From NCBI RefSeq assembly GCF_004114955.1, contig NZ_CP030053.1:6984001-7048000 (forward strand): a DNA stretch of 64,000 bases, written 5' to 3'. Origin of the DNA: Bradyrhizobium guangzhouense (lineage in GTDB: Bacteria > Pseudomonadota > Alphaproteobacteria > Rhizobiales > Xanthobacteraceae). A program made the translations under genes and the position numbers. The notes below the pieces were generated by a model, which had not been told where the DNA came from, searched no databases, and worked only from the letters and a program-made list of their open reading frames with translations. The first letter of the stretch is position 1. Every line of letters begins with the position of its first letter. This document shows, piece after piece, positions 54,508 through 62,674 of the stretch.

Positions 54508-55650
54508 TCACTCTGCCGGGGCGCCGTCGGCGACCGAGCTGTCGGTCCAGCCGTCAGGTTTGGGTTTGCGCGAGGCGATCAGGCGATCGATGCGCGGCTG
54601 CACATAGTCGCCCCAGATCCCGGCAAGACCGTTCGGGAAGGCGAGCACCACGGCGATGAACAGGCCGCCGAGACCGAACAACCACAATTCAGGGAATGTC
54701 TCCGAGAGACTGGTCTTGGCGAAGTTGACCAGCAGCGTGCCGTAGATCGCGCCCAGGATCGACAGCCGGCCACCGACCGCAGTGTAGATCACCATCTCGA
54801 TCGAGGGCACGATGCCGACGAAGGACGGCGACATGAAGCCGACATTGAGTGCGAACATGGCGCCTCCGATCGCGGCGAACACGGCGGCAATGCAGAAGGC
54901 GAAGATCTTGAAGTTCGCGACGCTATAGCCTGAGAAGCGGACTCGGTCCTCCTTCTCGCGCATCGCCACCAGGATGCGCCCGAGCTTGGAGTGCCTGACG
55001 AACTGCGCGATCATGATGCAGACGAACAGGCAGCCGACCTCGAAGAAGTAGAGCACGATCTTGGCGTGGTCGGGCCTGATGTCCCATCCCTTCAGGGTCC
55101 GCAGGTCGGTCATGCCGTTGATTCCGCCGGTGTAGCCCTGCTGGCCCACGATCAGGATTGTGAGAATGGCCGCGACAGCCTGGGTGATGATCGCGAAATA
55201 GGTGCCACCGACGCGGCGCTTGAACATCGCGGTGCCGATGACCAGGGCGAAGATGCCGGGCACCAGAACAATGGCAGCGATCGTGAAGGTGAGGCTGTGG
55301 AACGGCTTCCAGAAGAACGGCAGCGCCGTGATCTGATTCCAGTCCATGAAGTCGGGAATGCCGGGGGTGGACTGGATCTTGGTATTCTCAACGCTCGACG
55401 CTTCGAGCTTGAGGAACATCGCCATGCAGTAGCCGCCGAGGCCGAAGAACACGCCCTGGCCCAGGCTCAAGATGCCGCCATAACCCCAGCAGATCACCAG
55501 CCCGAGCGCGACGAAAGCATAGGTCAGGTATTTTGCGACCAGGTTGAGCCGGAAGACGTCGAGCGTGAGCGGCAGCACCACCACCAGGAACACCGCGAGC
55601 ACCAGAATTCCGATGAGCTCCGATCGATTGAAGAACCTGTTGTCGGTCAT
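54508..55650 (-). CDS. urtC: Urea/amide ABC transporter permease UrtC
   Basis: 380 residues with about ten hydrophobic segments. Motifs: VICWGYGGILSLGQGVFFGLGGY (LivM-type start of the core), GQQGYTGGINGMTDL, REKEDRVRFSGYSVANFKIFAFCIAAVFAAIGGAMF (EAA-like coupling region). Inner-membrane permease paired with UrtB. Eighteen bases separate it from urtB. Confidence 0.93.
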   Translation of the reverse strand: MTDNRFFNRSELIGILVLAVFLVVVLPLTLDVFRLNLVAKYLTYAFVALGLVICWGYGGILSLGQGVFFGLGGYCMAMFLKLEASSVENTKIQSTPGIPDFMDWNQITALPFFWKPFHSLTFTIAAIVLVPGIFALVIGTAMFKRRVGGTYFAIITQAVAAILTILIVGQQGYTGGINGMTDLRTLKGWDIRPDHAKIVLYFFEVGCLFVCIMIAQFVRHSKLGRILVAMREKEDRVRFSGYSVANFKIFAFCIAAVFAAIGGAMFALNVGFMSPSFVGIVPSIEMVIYTAVGGRLSILGAIYGTLLVNFAKTSLSETFPELWLFGLGGLFIAVVLAFPNGLAGIWGDYVQPRIDRLIASRKPKPDGWTDSSVADGAPAE

Positions 55651-55668
55651 TGCATCAGCCTCACATTC

Positions 55669-56595
55669 TCACTTGCGGACCTTGAGGGCGAACAGCCCCT
55701 GCGGCCGCAGCATCAGGATTCCGACAACGGCGAGCAGCGTCAGCACCTTGGCCATCGAGCCCGACATGAAGAACTCGAGGGTGGATTGCGTCTGCGAGAT
55801 CGAGAAGGCCGAGGCGATGGTGCCGAGCAGGCTCGCAGCGCCGCCGAACACGACGACGAGGAACGTGTCGACGATGTAGAGCTGGCCGGAGGTCGGACCG
55901 GTCGAGCCGATCATAGTGAAGGCGCTGCCGGCGACGCCGGCGATGCCGCAGCCGAGACCGAAGGTGTAGCGGTCGACCTTCTCGGTGTTGATGCCGACGG
56001 CGCCGGCCATGATGCGATTCTGCACGACGGCGCGGACCTGGCGGCCCCAGCGCGATTTGTACATCACGTAGGCGACCGCGATGGTGATCAACACGGTCAG
56101 GCACATCACGAAGACGCCGTTGATGGGGACTTCGATGCTGGAAGTCACTTGCAGGGAGCCGAGCATCCATTGCGGCAGCTCGACGCCGACCTCGCGCGCG
56201 CCGAACACGGAGCGATACGCCTGCTGCAACATCAGGCTGAGGCCCCAGGTCGCGAGCAGCGTGTCGAGCGGACGCTTGTAGAGATGCCGTATCAGCGCCC
56301 ATTCCACCAGCATTCCCAGCGCACCCGAGGCGAGGAAGGCGAGGATCATGGCGAGGAAGAAGTAGCCGCCGAACAGACCAGGCATGTAGGTCTGGAACAG
56401 ATTGGAGGTCATCCAGGTGACGTAGGCACCGAGGATCATGAATTCGCCATGGGCCATGTTGATGACGCCCATCTGGCCGAAGATGATCGCAAGACCGAGC
56501 GCCATCAGCACGTAGACCGAGAACAGGATCAGCCCTGCAAAGCCCTGCATGACGAAGATGGAGCCAAGATCACCAAGCGAGTAGTCGCCGAACAT
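55669..56595 (-). CDS. urtB: Urea/amide ABC transporter permease UrtB
   Basis: 308 residues from the ATG at 56595, GGAGG six bases upstream. LivH-type permease: LMALGLAIIFGQMGVINMAHGEFMILGAYV, GREVGVELP-type loop and KSRWGRQVRAVVQNRIMAGAVGINTEKVDRYTF. This is the short form; many proteobacterial UrtB proteins carry an extra N-terminal extracytoplasmic domain and exceed 500 residues. The short form is what amide-linked (FmdE-like) systems of methylotrophs have, which supports amides as substrates besides urea. Confidence 0.9.
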   Translation of the reverse strand: MFGDYSLGDLGSIFVMQGFAGLILFSVYVLMALGLAIIFGQMGVINMAHGEFMILGAYVTWMTSNLFQTYMPGLFGGYFFLAMILAFLASGALGMLVEWALIRHLYKRPLDTLLATWGLSLMLQQAYRSVFGAREVGVELPQWMLGSLQVTSSIEVPINGVFVMCLTVLITIAVAYVMYKSRWGRQVRAVVQNRIMAGAVGINTEKVDRYTFGLGCGIAGVAGSAFTMIGSTGPTSGQLYIVDTFLVVVFGGAASLLGTIASAFSISQTQSTLEFFMSGSMAKVLTLLAVVGILMLRPQGLFALKVRK

Positions 56596-56620
56596 CGATG
56601 TCCTCCGTCGGGTAATGGGT

Positions 56621-56650
56621 CCCGCGTCGCGAGCAAATTCGCGACGCGGG
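56621..56650 (-). other. Perfect 12-bp intercistronic hairpin between urtA and urtB
   Basis: CCCGCGTCGCGA-GCAAAT-TCGCGACGCGGG, stem 12 bp, no T-run. In binding-protein operons such hairpins protect the first message from 3' decay and allow excess binding protein; that role is inferred here. Confidence 0.7.
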
Positions 56651-56726
56651 GTCTTGGGCATGGACTTGCAATCCACGCCAGGGAGCGGCTTGAGCTTGAG
56701 GGAAACTGCGGCGATCGCCGCGCTTC

Positions 56727-57986
56727 TTACTGGTAGCCCTTCGGGAACGGATTCGGTTCGACGAGATCGGCGGTCTCGTAGATCAGCTCGAACTGGCCAT
56801 CGAGCTTGGCGCGGCCGACGCGGGTCTTCGACCAGAGGTGATGGTTCTCGTGGATGCGCACATAGCCTTCGGGCGCGCCCTTGAACTCGACGCCCGGCGA
56901 AGCCGCCGCGATCTTGTCGATATCGAAGGAGCCGGCCTTCTCGACCGTCAGCTTCCACAGCCACGGGCCAAGATAGGCAGCCTGGGTGACGTCTCCGATC
57001 ACGGTCTTTTCGCCCCACATCTTCTTGAACGCGGGCACGAACGCCTTGTTGTTGGGATTGTCGAGCGACTGGAAGTACTTCATGCAGGCATAGGCGCCCG
57101 CGATGTTCTCACCGCCGATGCCGTCGATTTCGTCTTCGGTCACCGAGATCGTCAGCAGCGCCTGCTTGGAGAGGTCGATGCCGGCGGCCTTGAGCTGCTT
57201 GTAGAACGCGACGTTGGAGCCGCCGACGACGTCGGTGAAGATCACGTCGGGCTTGGTCAGCTTGATCTTGTTGATGACCGAGTTGAACTGGGTGTTGCCG
57301 AGCGGATAATACTCCTCGCCGACGACTTTGCCCTTCAGCACGTTCTCGACGTGCTTGCGCGCGATCTTGTTGGAGGTGCGCGGCCAGATGTAATCGGAAC
57401 CGATGAAGAAGAAGGTTTTCGCGCCCTTCTCCTTGGCGATCCAGTTCAGGCCGGCGAGGATCTGCTGGGTCGCTTCCTGGCCGGTGTAGATCACGTTCTT
57501 GGACTGCTCGAGGCCTTCATAGAAGGTCGGGTAGTAGAGCATGCCGTTGTACTGCTCGACGACAGGCAGCACCGCCTTGCGGGAAGCCGAGGTCCAGCAG
57601 CCCATGATCGCCGCAACCTTGTCGTTGACCAGCAGCTTCTTCGCCTTCTCGGCGAAGGTCGGCCAGTCGCTGGCGCCGTCTTCCTGGATGAACTTGATCT
57701 TGCGCCCGAGCACCCCGCCGGCGGCGTTGATCTGCTCGATGGCGAGCTTTTCGGCCTCGATCGAGCCGGTCTCGGAGATCGCCATGGTGCCGGTGGCCGA
57801 GTGCAGGATGCCGACCGTCACCTCGGTGTCGGTGACCGCAAGACCCGTGGTGTTGACCGCCGAGGTCGCCGGGGCCTCCGCAAACGAGGTCCGCGGTAGC
57901 ATGGTGATGGCGGGCACGGCCGCCATTCCCATCAATAGTTTGCGCCGGAGCGGCGACAACAAGCCCTTGTTGGTTTCGTCTGACAT
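56727..57986 (-). CDS. urtA: Urea/amide ABC substrate-binding protein UrtA (FmdD-like)
   Basis: 419 residues from the ATG at 57986. The N-terminus LRRKLLMGMAAVPAITMLP suggests twin-arginine or Sec export. Type I periplasmic binding protein of the urea/short-amide class: VGILHSATGTMAISETGSIEAEKLAIEQINAAGGVLGRKI, MGCWTSASRKAVLPVVEQYNGMLYYPTFYEGLE and YPLGNTQFNSVI are the UrtA/FmdD hallmark. With fmdA and amiE in the same cluster, the natural ligands are likely urea, formamide and acetamide. First gene of the operon and the only one to face the divergent sensor kinase. Confidence 0.92.
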   Translation of the reverse strand: MSDETNKGLLSPLRRKLLMGMAAVPAITMLPRTSFAEAPATSAVNTTGLAVTDTEVTVGILHSATGTMAISETGSIEAEKLAIEQINAAGGVLGRKIKFIQEDGASDWPTFAEKAKKLLVNDKVAAIMGCWTSASRKAVLPVVEQYNGMLYYPTFYEGLEQSKNVIYTGQEATQQILAGLNWIAKEKGAKTFFFIGSDYIWPRTSNKIARKHVENVLKGKVVGEEYYPLGNTQFNSVINKIKLTKPDVIFTDVVGGSNVAFYKQLKAAGIDLSKQALLTISVTEDEIDGIGGENIAGAYACMKYFQSLDNPNNKAFVPAFKKMWGEKTVIGDVTQAAYLGPWLWKLTVEKAGSFDIDKIAAASPGVEFKGAPEGYVRIHENHHLWSKTRVGRAKLDGQFELIYETADLVEPNPFPKGYQ

Positions 57987-58046
57987 GAGCACCCCACTGT
58001 TTGTTCGAGGACACGCGATTGGTGCCGTGAGGATGGCTCGAATTTG

Positions 58047-58088
58047 TGCACCGCAAGCATACGCAAGATCGCGTATACTGCACCGCAA
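58047..58088. promoter_or_regulatory. Candidate operator: direct repeats around an inverted repeat
   Basis: TGCACCGCAA occurs at 58047-58056 and again at 58079-58088, 32 bases apart (about three helical turns). Between them is ATACGC-N6-GCGTAT (58059-58076). It lies in the 171-base region shared by urtA and the sensor kinase, and is a good candidate for binding by the LuxR-type regulator encoded downstream. Confidence 0.5.
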
Positions 58089-58106
58089 AATACCGACGTA
58101 GGCTTT

Positions 58107-58122
58107 TGGTACGGGATTTGCG
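58107..58122 (+). promoter_or_regulatory. Sigma-54-like -24/-12 promoter toward the sensor kinase
   Basis: TTGGTACGGGATTTGCG keeps the GG and GC pairs at the exact 10-base spacing of the YTGGCACGrNNNTTGCW consensus, with C to T at one place. Predicted transcript start near 58133, 25 bases before the GTG at 58158. One match could be chance. Confidence 0.4.
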
Positions 58123-58157
58123 AGGGCTCCGGGTCCGTATCGGGAGTGGGGTAAAGC

Positions 58158-61100
58158 GTGGCAGGGCGGCAGCGAATAGACCGCGTCAGGCGCCAATACA
58201 ACCAATGGGTCGCCAACCAGACGCTGGAAGACTACGCGCTGCGCTTCACCGCCAAGAGCGCGCGGCGCTGGTCAGCCGCACGCGTCGCCAACACCGCGAT
58301 CGGCGCGATCTCCTTCCTGGTGCTGGAGGCGATCGGCGGCACCATCACCCTCAACTACGGCGTCACCAACGCCGCGTCCGCAATTCTCGTGGTCTCTGCC
58401 ATCATCTTCTGCTGCGGCGTTCCGATTGCCTATTACGCCGCCAAATGCGGCATCGACATTGACCTCCTCACCCGCGGCGCCGGCTTCGGCTATATCGGCT
58501 CGACCGTCACCTCGCTGATCTACGCCTCCTTCACGTTCATCTTTTTTGCCATCGAGGCGGTGATCCTGGCGACCGCGCTGGAGATGTGCTTGGGCATCCC
58601 CCGCCCGATCGGGTACCTCATCAGCGCGATCGCGATCATCCCGCTGGTGACCTACGGCATCACGCTGATCAGCCGCTTCCAGCTTTGGACGCAGCCGCTC
58701 TGGGTCGTGCTGCACATCCTGCCTTTTGGCGCGATTGCCTGGGCCAATCCGCACTCGTTCGCCGAATGGCACAAATTCGCCGGCGAGCACGGCGACCTCG
58801 GCGGTCATTTCGATCTGCTGCTGTTCGGCGTTGCGTCCTCCGTCGTATTCTCGCTGGTTGCGCAGATCGGCGAGCAGGTCGACTTCCTGCGATTTCTGCC
58901 GCGCGACCGCCGCACCTCCAAGGCGTCGTGGTGGATTGCGTTGATGAGCGCAGGACCGGGCTGGATCGTGCTCGGCGCACTGAAGCTGCTGGCGGGCTCG
59001 TTCCTCGCCTTCTTTGCGCTCAGCCACGGCGTGCCGCCCGAGGAAGCCGCCGAGCCCGCGCATATGTATCTGGTGGCATTTCGCTACGTGCTGTCGGATC
59101 CGGATCTCGCGCTGGCACTGACCGGCTTCTTCGTGGTTCTTTCGCAGATCAAGATCAACGTCACCAACGCCTATGCCGGCTCGATCGCGTGGTCGAATTT
59201 CTTCTCGCGACTGACGCACAGCCATCCCGGACGCGTGGTCTGGCTGGTCTTCAATGTGATGGTTGCGCTGCTGTTGATGGAGATCGGTGTCTACAAGGCG
59301 CTGGAGCAGACGCTGGCGCTGTATTCCAACGTCGCGATTGCCTGGGTCGGCGCGCTGGTGTCCGACCTCGTCATCAACAAGCCGCTCGGCCTCCGTCCGC
59401 CGCAGATGGAGTTCAAGCGGGCGCATCTCTACGACATCAATCCGGTCGGCGTCGGCGCAATGACGCTGGCGATCATCGTCTCGATCGCGGCGTTCTACGG
59501 CCTGTTCGGTCCGACCATGAAGGCGCTCGCAGCCTTCGTCGCACTGACGGTGGCTTTCGTCACCGCGCCCGTGATCGCCTGGCTGACGGACGGAAAATTC
59601 TACATCGCACGCAAGCCGAAGCGGAGCTGGGCCAATATCGAGGCGATCCAGTGCTGTATCTGCGAGCACAGCTTCGAGCCCGAGGACACCACCTCCTGCC
59701 CGGCCTATGCCGGCCCGATCTGCTCGCTGTGCTGCTCGCTCGATGCCCGCTGCCACGATCTCTGCAAGCCGCATGGACGCGCGCAGGTGCAGTTTTCCGA
59801 GGCGCTCGGCAAGATCCTGCCGCAGCCGATCTATCAGCGCATCAACTCGCAGTTCGGGCACTATATCGGCGTGTTCGTGGTCTCCGCCGGCCTCGTCGCG
59901 CTGGTGCTCGGGCTGATCTATCTGCAGACCTCGGCGAGCGTGCATGGCGAGAACGGGCTGGTCTCCAATGTGCTGTGGAAGGTGTTCTTCTCGCTCAGCA
60001 TCATCATCGGCGTGGTCGCCTGGCTGTTCGTGCTGGCACAGCAGAGTCGCCGCGCGGCGGAAGCCGAGACGCGGCGGCAGACCGCGCTCTTGATCCAGGA
60101 AATCGACGCGCACAAGCGCACCGACGCCGAGCTCCAGCGTGCCAAGGAGGTCGCCGAGTCCGCCAACCTCGCAAAGAGCCGCTATGTCGTCGGCCTCAGC
60201 CACGAGCTGCGCTCGCCGTTGAACGCAATCAGCGGCTATGCGCAATTGCTGGAGCAGGACGCGACCCTGAACACCAAGCCGCGCGATCAGGTTCGCGTCG
60301 TCCGTCGCAGCGCCGACCATCTCTCCGGCCTGATCGACGGCATTCTGGATATTTCCAAGATCGAGGCTGGCAGGCTTTATCTCTCCCGCGACGAAGTCCG
60401 CCTGAGCGAATTCCTCGATCAGCTCGTCGGCATGTTCCGCCTCCAGGCTGGCGCCAAGGGCATCGATTTCGTGTTCCGGCGTCCCGCGACATTGCCGACG
60501 GTGGTCTATGCCGACGAGAAGCGCCTGCGTCAGGTGCTGATCAACCTGCTCTCCAACGCGATCAAATTCACCCAGACCGGCAGCGTGCAGTTCGTCGTGC
60601 ATTATCGCAGCCCGGTCGCCGAGTTCGAGGTGATCGACACCGGCCCCGGCATCCAGGGCGACGATCTCGAGCGCATCTTCGCACCCTTCGAGCGCGGCGC
60701 GCTCGGTGTGTCGCAACCCCAGACGGGCACGGGACTGGGACTCACCATCAGCCGGTTGCTCGCCGGCGTGATGGGCGGCGACATCAAGGTCACGAGCACC
60801 GTTGGCCGCGGCAGCACGTTCAAGGTGAAGATGCTGCTGTCCGAGGTCACCAACCCCAGGCGCACCGCGCCGGTGGAGGCGCCGGTCTCAGGCTATCACG
60901 GTGCGCGCAAAACCATTCTCATCACCGACGATGATCCTGTTCATCGCGATCTCCTGCGCGAGGTGTTGACGCCGCTCGGCTTCATCCTGCTGAGCGCCGC
61001 CGACGGCCCCGGCTGTCTCGCGCTGGCGCAGCACTGTCGGCCTGATCTGTTCCTTCTCGACATCTCCATGCCGAGCATGGACGGCTGGACCGTAGCGGAG

Positions 61101-61529
61101 CAGCTGCGCGCAAACGGTCACCACCAGGCCCGCATTCTCATGGTATCGGCGAGCGCGCTGGAGGCGCATGGCGCACCGCTCGCACAGCCGTTCCACGACG
61201 GCTATCTGATGAAGCCGATCGACATCCCCCGATTGTTGGAGACCATCCGGCAATTGCTCAAGATCGAATGGCAATACGGGTCCGACGAGACGGTCGTGCC
61301 GCTGTGGCGGCCGGAGAGCGGCTCGCGGCCCCCGGTCAGGCACATCGAGGCGCTGATCGGGCTCGGCCAGATCGGCTACGTCAAAGCCATCCAGCTCAAG
61401 CTGGACGAGATCGGCAGCGAGCATCCTGAACACGCCGACTTCGTTGCCGAAATGCGATCGCTGGTCGATCGCTTTGATCTCGATCAATACATGACAACAT
61501 TGAAAACACTGCATGCTTATGAGCATTGA
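58158..61529 (+). CDS. Hybrid histidine kinase fused to an NCS1-permease-like sensor
   Basis: 1123 residues from a GTG (58158). Residues 1-485: a permease-like domain with about 12 hydrophobic segments resembling NCS1 nucleobase/hydantoin/allantoin carriers (QTLEDYALRFTAKSARRWS; GIDIDLLTRGAGFGYIGS; QIKINVTNAYAGSIAWSNFFSRL). Residues 499-540: nine Cys with His, from C499 (CCIC, TSC, PIC, LCC, RCHDLC). Two more membrane segments follow (555-635). Coiled region, then HisKA (SHELRSPLNAI, phospho-acceptor H682), HATPase (NLLSNAIKF, DTGPGI, GTGLGL), receiver (DISMPSMDGW, D968), and a 100-residue tail without an obvious Hpt His. Divergent from urtA and overlapping the response-regulator gene: a membrane receptor for amide/urea control, by inference. 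Confidence 0.9.
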   Translation: MAGRQRIDRVRRQYNQWVANQTLEDYALRFTAKSARRWSAARVANTAIGAISFLVLEAIGGTITLNYGVTNAASAILVVSAIIFCCGVPIAYYAAKCGIDIDLLTRGAGFGYIGSTVTSLIYASFTFIFFAIEAVILATALEMCLGIPRPIGYLISAIAIIPLVTYGITLISRFQLWTQPLWVVLHILPFGAIAWANPHSFAEWHKFAGEHGDLGGHFDLLLFGVASSVVFSLVAQIGEQVDFLRFLPRDRRTSKASWWIALMSAGPGWIVLGALKLLAGSFLAFFALSHGVPPEEAAEPAHMYLVAFRYVLSDPDLALALTGFFVVLSQIKINVTNAYAGSIAWSNFFSRLTHSHPGRVVWLVFNVMVALLLMEIGVYKALEQTLALYSNVAIAWVGALVSDLVINKPLGLRPPQMEFKRAHLYDINPVGVGAMTLAIIVSIAAFYGLFGPTMKALAAFVALTVAFVTAPVIAWLTDGKFYIARKPKRSWANIEAIQCCICEHSFEPEDTTSCPAYAGPICSLCCSLDARCHDLCKPHGRAQVQFSEALGKILPQPIYQRINSQFGHYIGVFVVSAGLVALVLGLIYLQTSASVHGENGLVSNVLWKVFFSLSIIIGVVAWLFVLAQQSRRAAEAETRRQTALLIQEIDAHKRTDAELQRAKEVAESANLAKSRYVVGLSHELRSPLNAISGYAQLLEQDATLNTKPRDQVRVVRRSADHLSGLIDGILDISKIEAGRLYLSRDEVRLSEFLDQLVGMFRLQAGAKGIDFVFRRPATLPTVVYADEKRLRQVLINLLSNAIKFTQTGSVQFVVHYRSPVAEFEVIDTGPGIQGDDLERIFAPFERGALGVSQPQTGTGLGLTISRLLAGVMGGDIKVTSTVGRGSTFKVKMLLSEVTNPRRTAPVEAPVSGYHGARKTILITDDDPVHRDLLREVLTPLGFILLSAADGPGCLALAQHCRPDLFLLDISMPSMDGWTVAEQLRANGHHQARILMVSASALEAHGAPLAQPFHDGYLMKPIDIPRLLETIRQLLKIEWQYGSDETVVPLWRPESGSRPPVRHIEALIGLGQIGYVKAIQLKLDEIGSEHPEHADFVAEMRSLVDRFDLDQYMTTLKTLHAYEH

Positions 61530-62439
61530 GCCGAAAAAGCGCGACGTCGCGCTCGTTGTCGACGACTCGCCGGAGACCCTGAGGCTGCTGACCGATGCGC
61601 TCGACGGCGCCGGGATGACGGTGATGGTCGCGCTGGACGGCGCGAGCGCGATGCGCATCGTCGACCAGATCACGCCCGACATCGTGCTGCTCGATGCCGT
61701 GATGCCGGGCATGGACGGGTTCGAGACCTGCCGCCGCCTCAAGCGCGACACGGGCCTTGCCAACGTCCCCGTGATCTTCATGACCGGCCTTGCAGAGACC
61801 GAGCACATCGTACGCGGGCTGGAGGCCGGCGGTGTCGACTACGTGACGAAGCCGATTGTGATCGAGGAGATGCTGGCCCGCATCCGCGTCCATCTCGGCA
61901 ATGCGCGGCTGACCCAGAGCGCGCGCGCCGCCCTCGATGTCTCCGGCCGCTTCCTGTTCGCAGTCAACCGTCAGGGCCACATTCTCTGGGCGACGCCGCA
62001 GGCGCAGAAGCTGCTGGCCGATCACCACGGCATGCAGGCCGACGACTTCGTCCTGCCGCCGTCGCTGCTGCAATGGCTGGAGCAGGCGAAAGCCAAGGGC
62101 AGCGCGAAGTCGCAGGCCGCGTCCTTGCCCGGCAATCCGCAGCTCCGCTTCTACTACATGGGCGAAACCGCGCCGAACGAGTTTCTGCTGCGGCTGTCGA
62201 AGGAAGCCGGCACCGCGCTGCCGCCGGAGTTTACGAGCGAGCTCGGCCTCACCACGCGCGAGGGCGAAGTGCTGGCCTGGCTCAGCAAGGGCAAGACCAA
62301 CCGCGACATCGCACAGATTTTGGGGTTGAGCCCGCGCACGGTCGACAAGCATCTGGAGCAGATTTACGCCAAGCTCGGTGTGGAGAACCGAACGGCGGCC
62401 GCAGCGATTGCAACGAATGCGACAAGGAGGAATTCGTAG
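61519..62439 (+). CDS. LuxR-type response regulator, partner of the hybrid kinase
   Basis: 306 residues from the ATG at 61519 (MSIEPKKRD); an in-frame ATG at 61513 adds two. Overlaps the kinase gene by 11 bases. Receiver domain: VVDDSPETLRLL, D59 in LLDAVMPGMDGF, and VDYVTKPIVIEEML. A PAS-like middle (SGRFLFAVNRQGHILWATPQAQKLLADHHG) follows. C-terminal LuxR helix-turn-helix (LTTREGEVLAWLSKGKTNRDIAQILGLSPRTVDKHLEQIYAKLGVENR). It probably binds the divergent region near 58060 and controls urtABCDE-fmdA-fmdB-amiE. Confidence 0.92.
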   Translation: MSIEPKKRDVALVVDDSPETLRLLTDALDGAGMTVMVALDGASAMRIVDQITPDIVLLDAVMPGMDGFETCRRLKRDTGLANVPVIFMTGLAETEHIVRGLEAGGVDYVTKPIVIEEMLARIRVHLGNARLTQSARAALDVSGRFLFAVNRQGHILWATPQAQKLLADHHGMQADDFVLPPSLLQWLEQAKAKGSAKSQAASLPGNPQLRFYYMGETAPNEFLLRLSKEAGTALPPEFTSELGLTTREGEVLAWLSKGKTNRDIAQILGLSPRTVDKHLEQIYAKLGVENRTAAAAIATNATRRNS

Positions 62440-62483
62440 CCGCGGTAAGGATGAGTTGAGGCGCCGCTGACCCAGCGAACAGT

Positions 62484-62623
62484 GTCGTTCCGGACAAGCG
62501 AAGCGCAGATCCGGAACCCATATCCACAAGCAGATGTTTGGCGAAGACTCGGAGTGACCCTCTCGACCCTACAACCACTTCTGTGGTTATGGATCCCGGG
62601 TTCGCTTCGCGCCCCGGGATGAC
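62484..62623. repeat. Palindromic element, GTCGTTCCGG...GGGATGAC
   Basis: GTCGTTCCGGACAAGCGAAG opens it and CCCCGGGATGAC closes it. Inner pair CCCATATCCACAAGCAG and CTTCTGTGGTTATGG, and the centre contains GCGAAGACTCGGAGT, identical to a segment of the element at 14472. Occupies most of the 235-base gap between the response regulator and the convergent monooxygenase gene. Confidence 0.8.
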
Positions 62624-62674
62624 AGAGGAGTTTATGGCGCCTTCTGGTGCTCAACTACACCGACGACGATCATC

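Noticed and set aside
56596..57018. A 141-codon upstream extension of UrtB
   Set aside because: Arg-rich shadow of urtA; the real UrtB N-terminus begins at MFGDYSLGD with a good ribosome site.
58272..60716. An 814-codon open frame on the minus strand, antisense to the hybrid kinase
   Set aside because: Composition is dominated by Arg, His, Asp, Ala with no recognisable domain. It is the usual mirror frame of a high-GC gene with strong third-position G+C. The kinase on the other strand has complete motifs.
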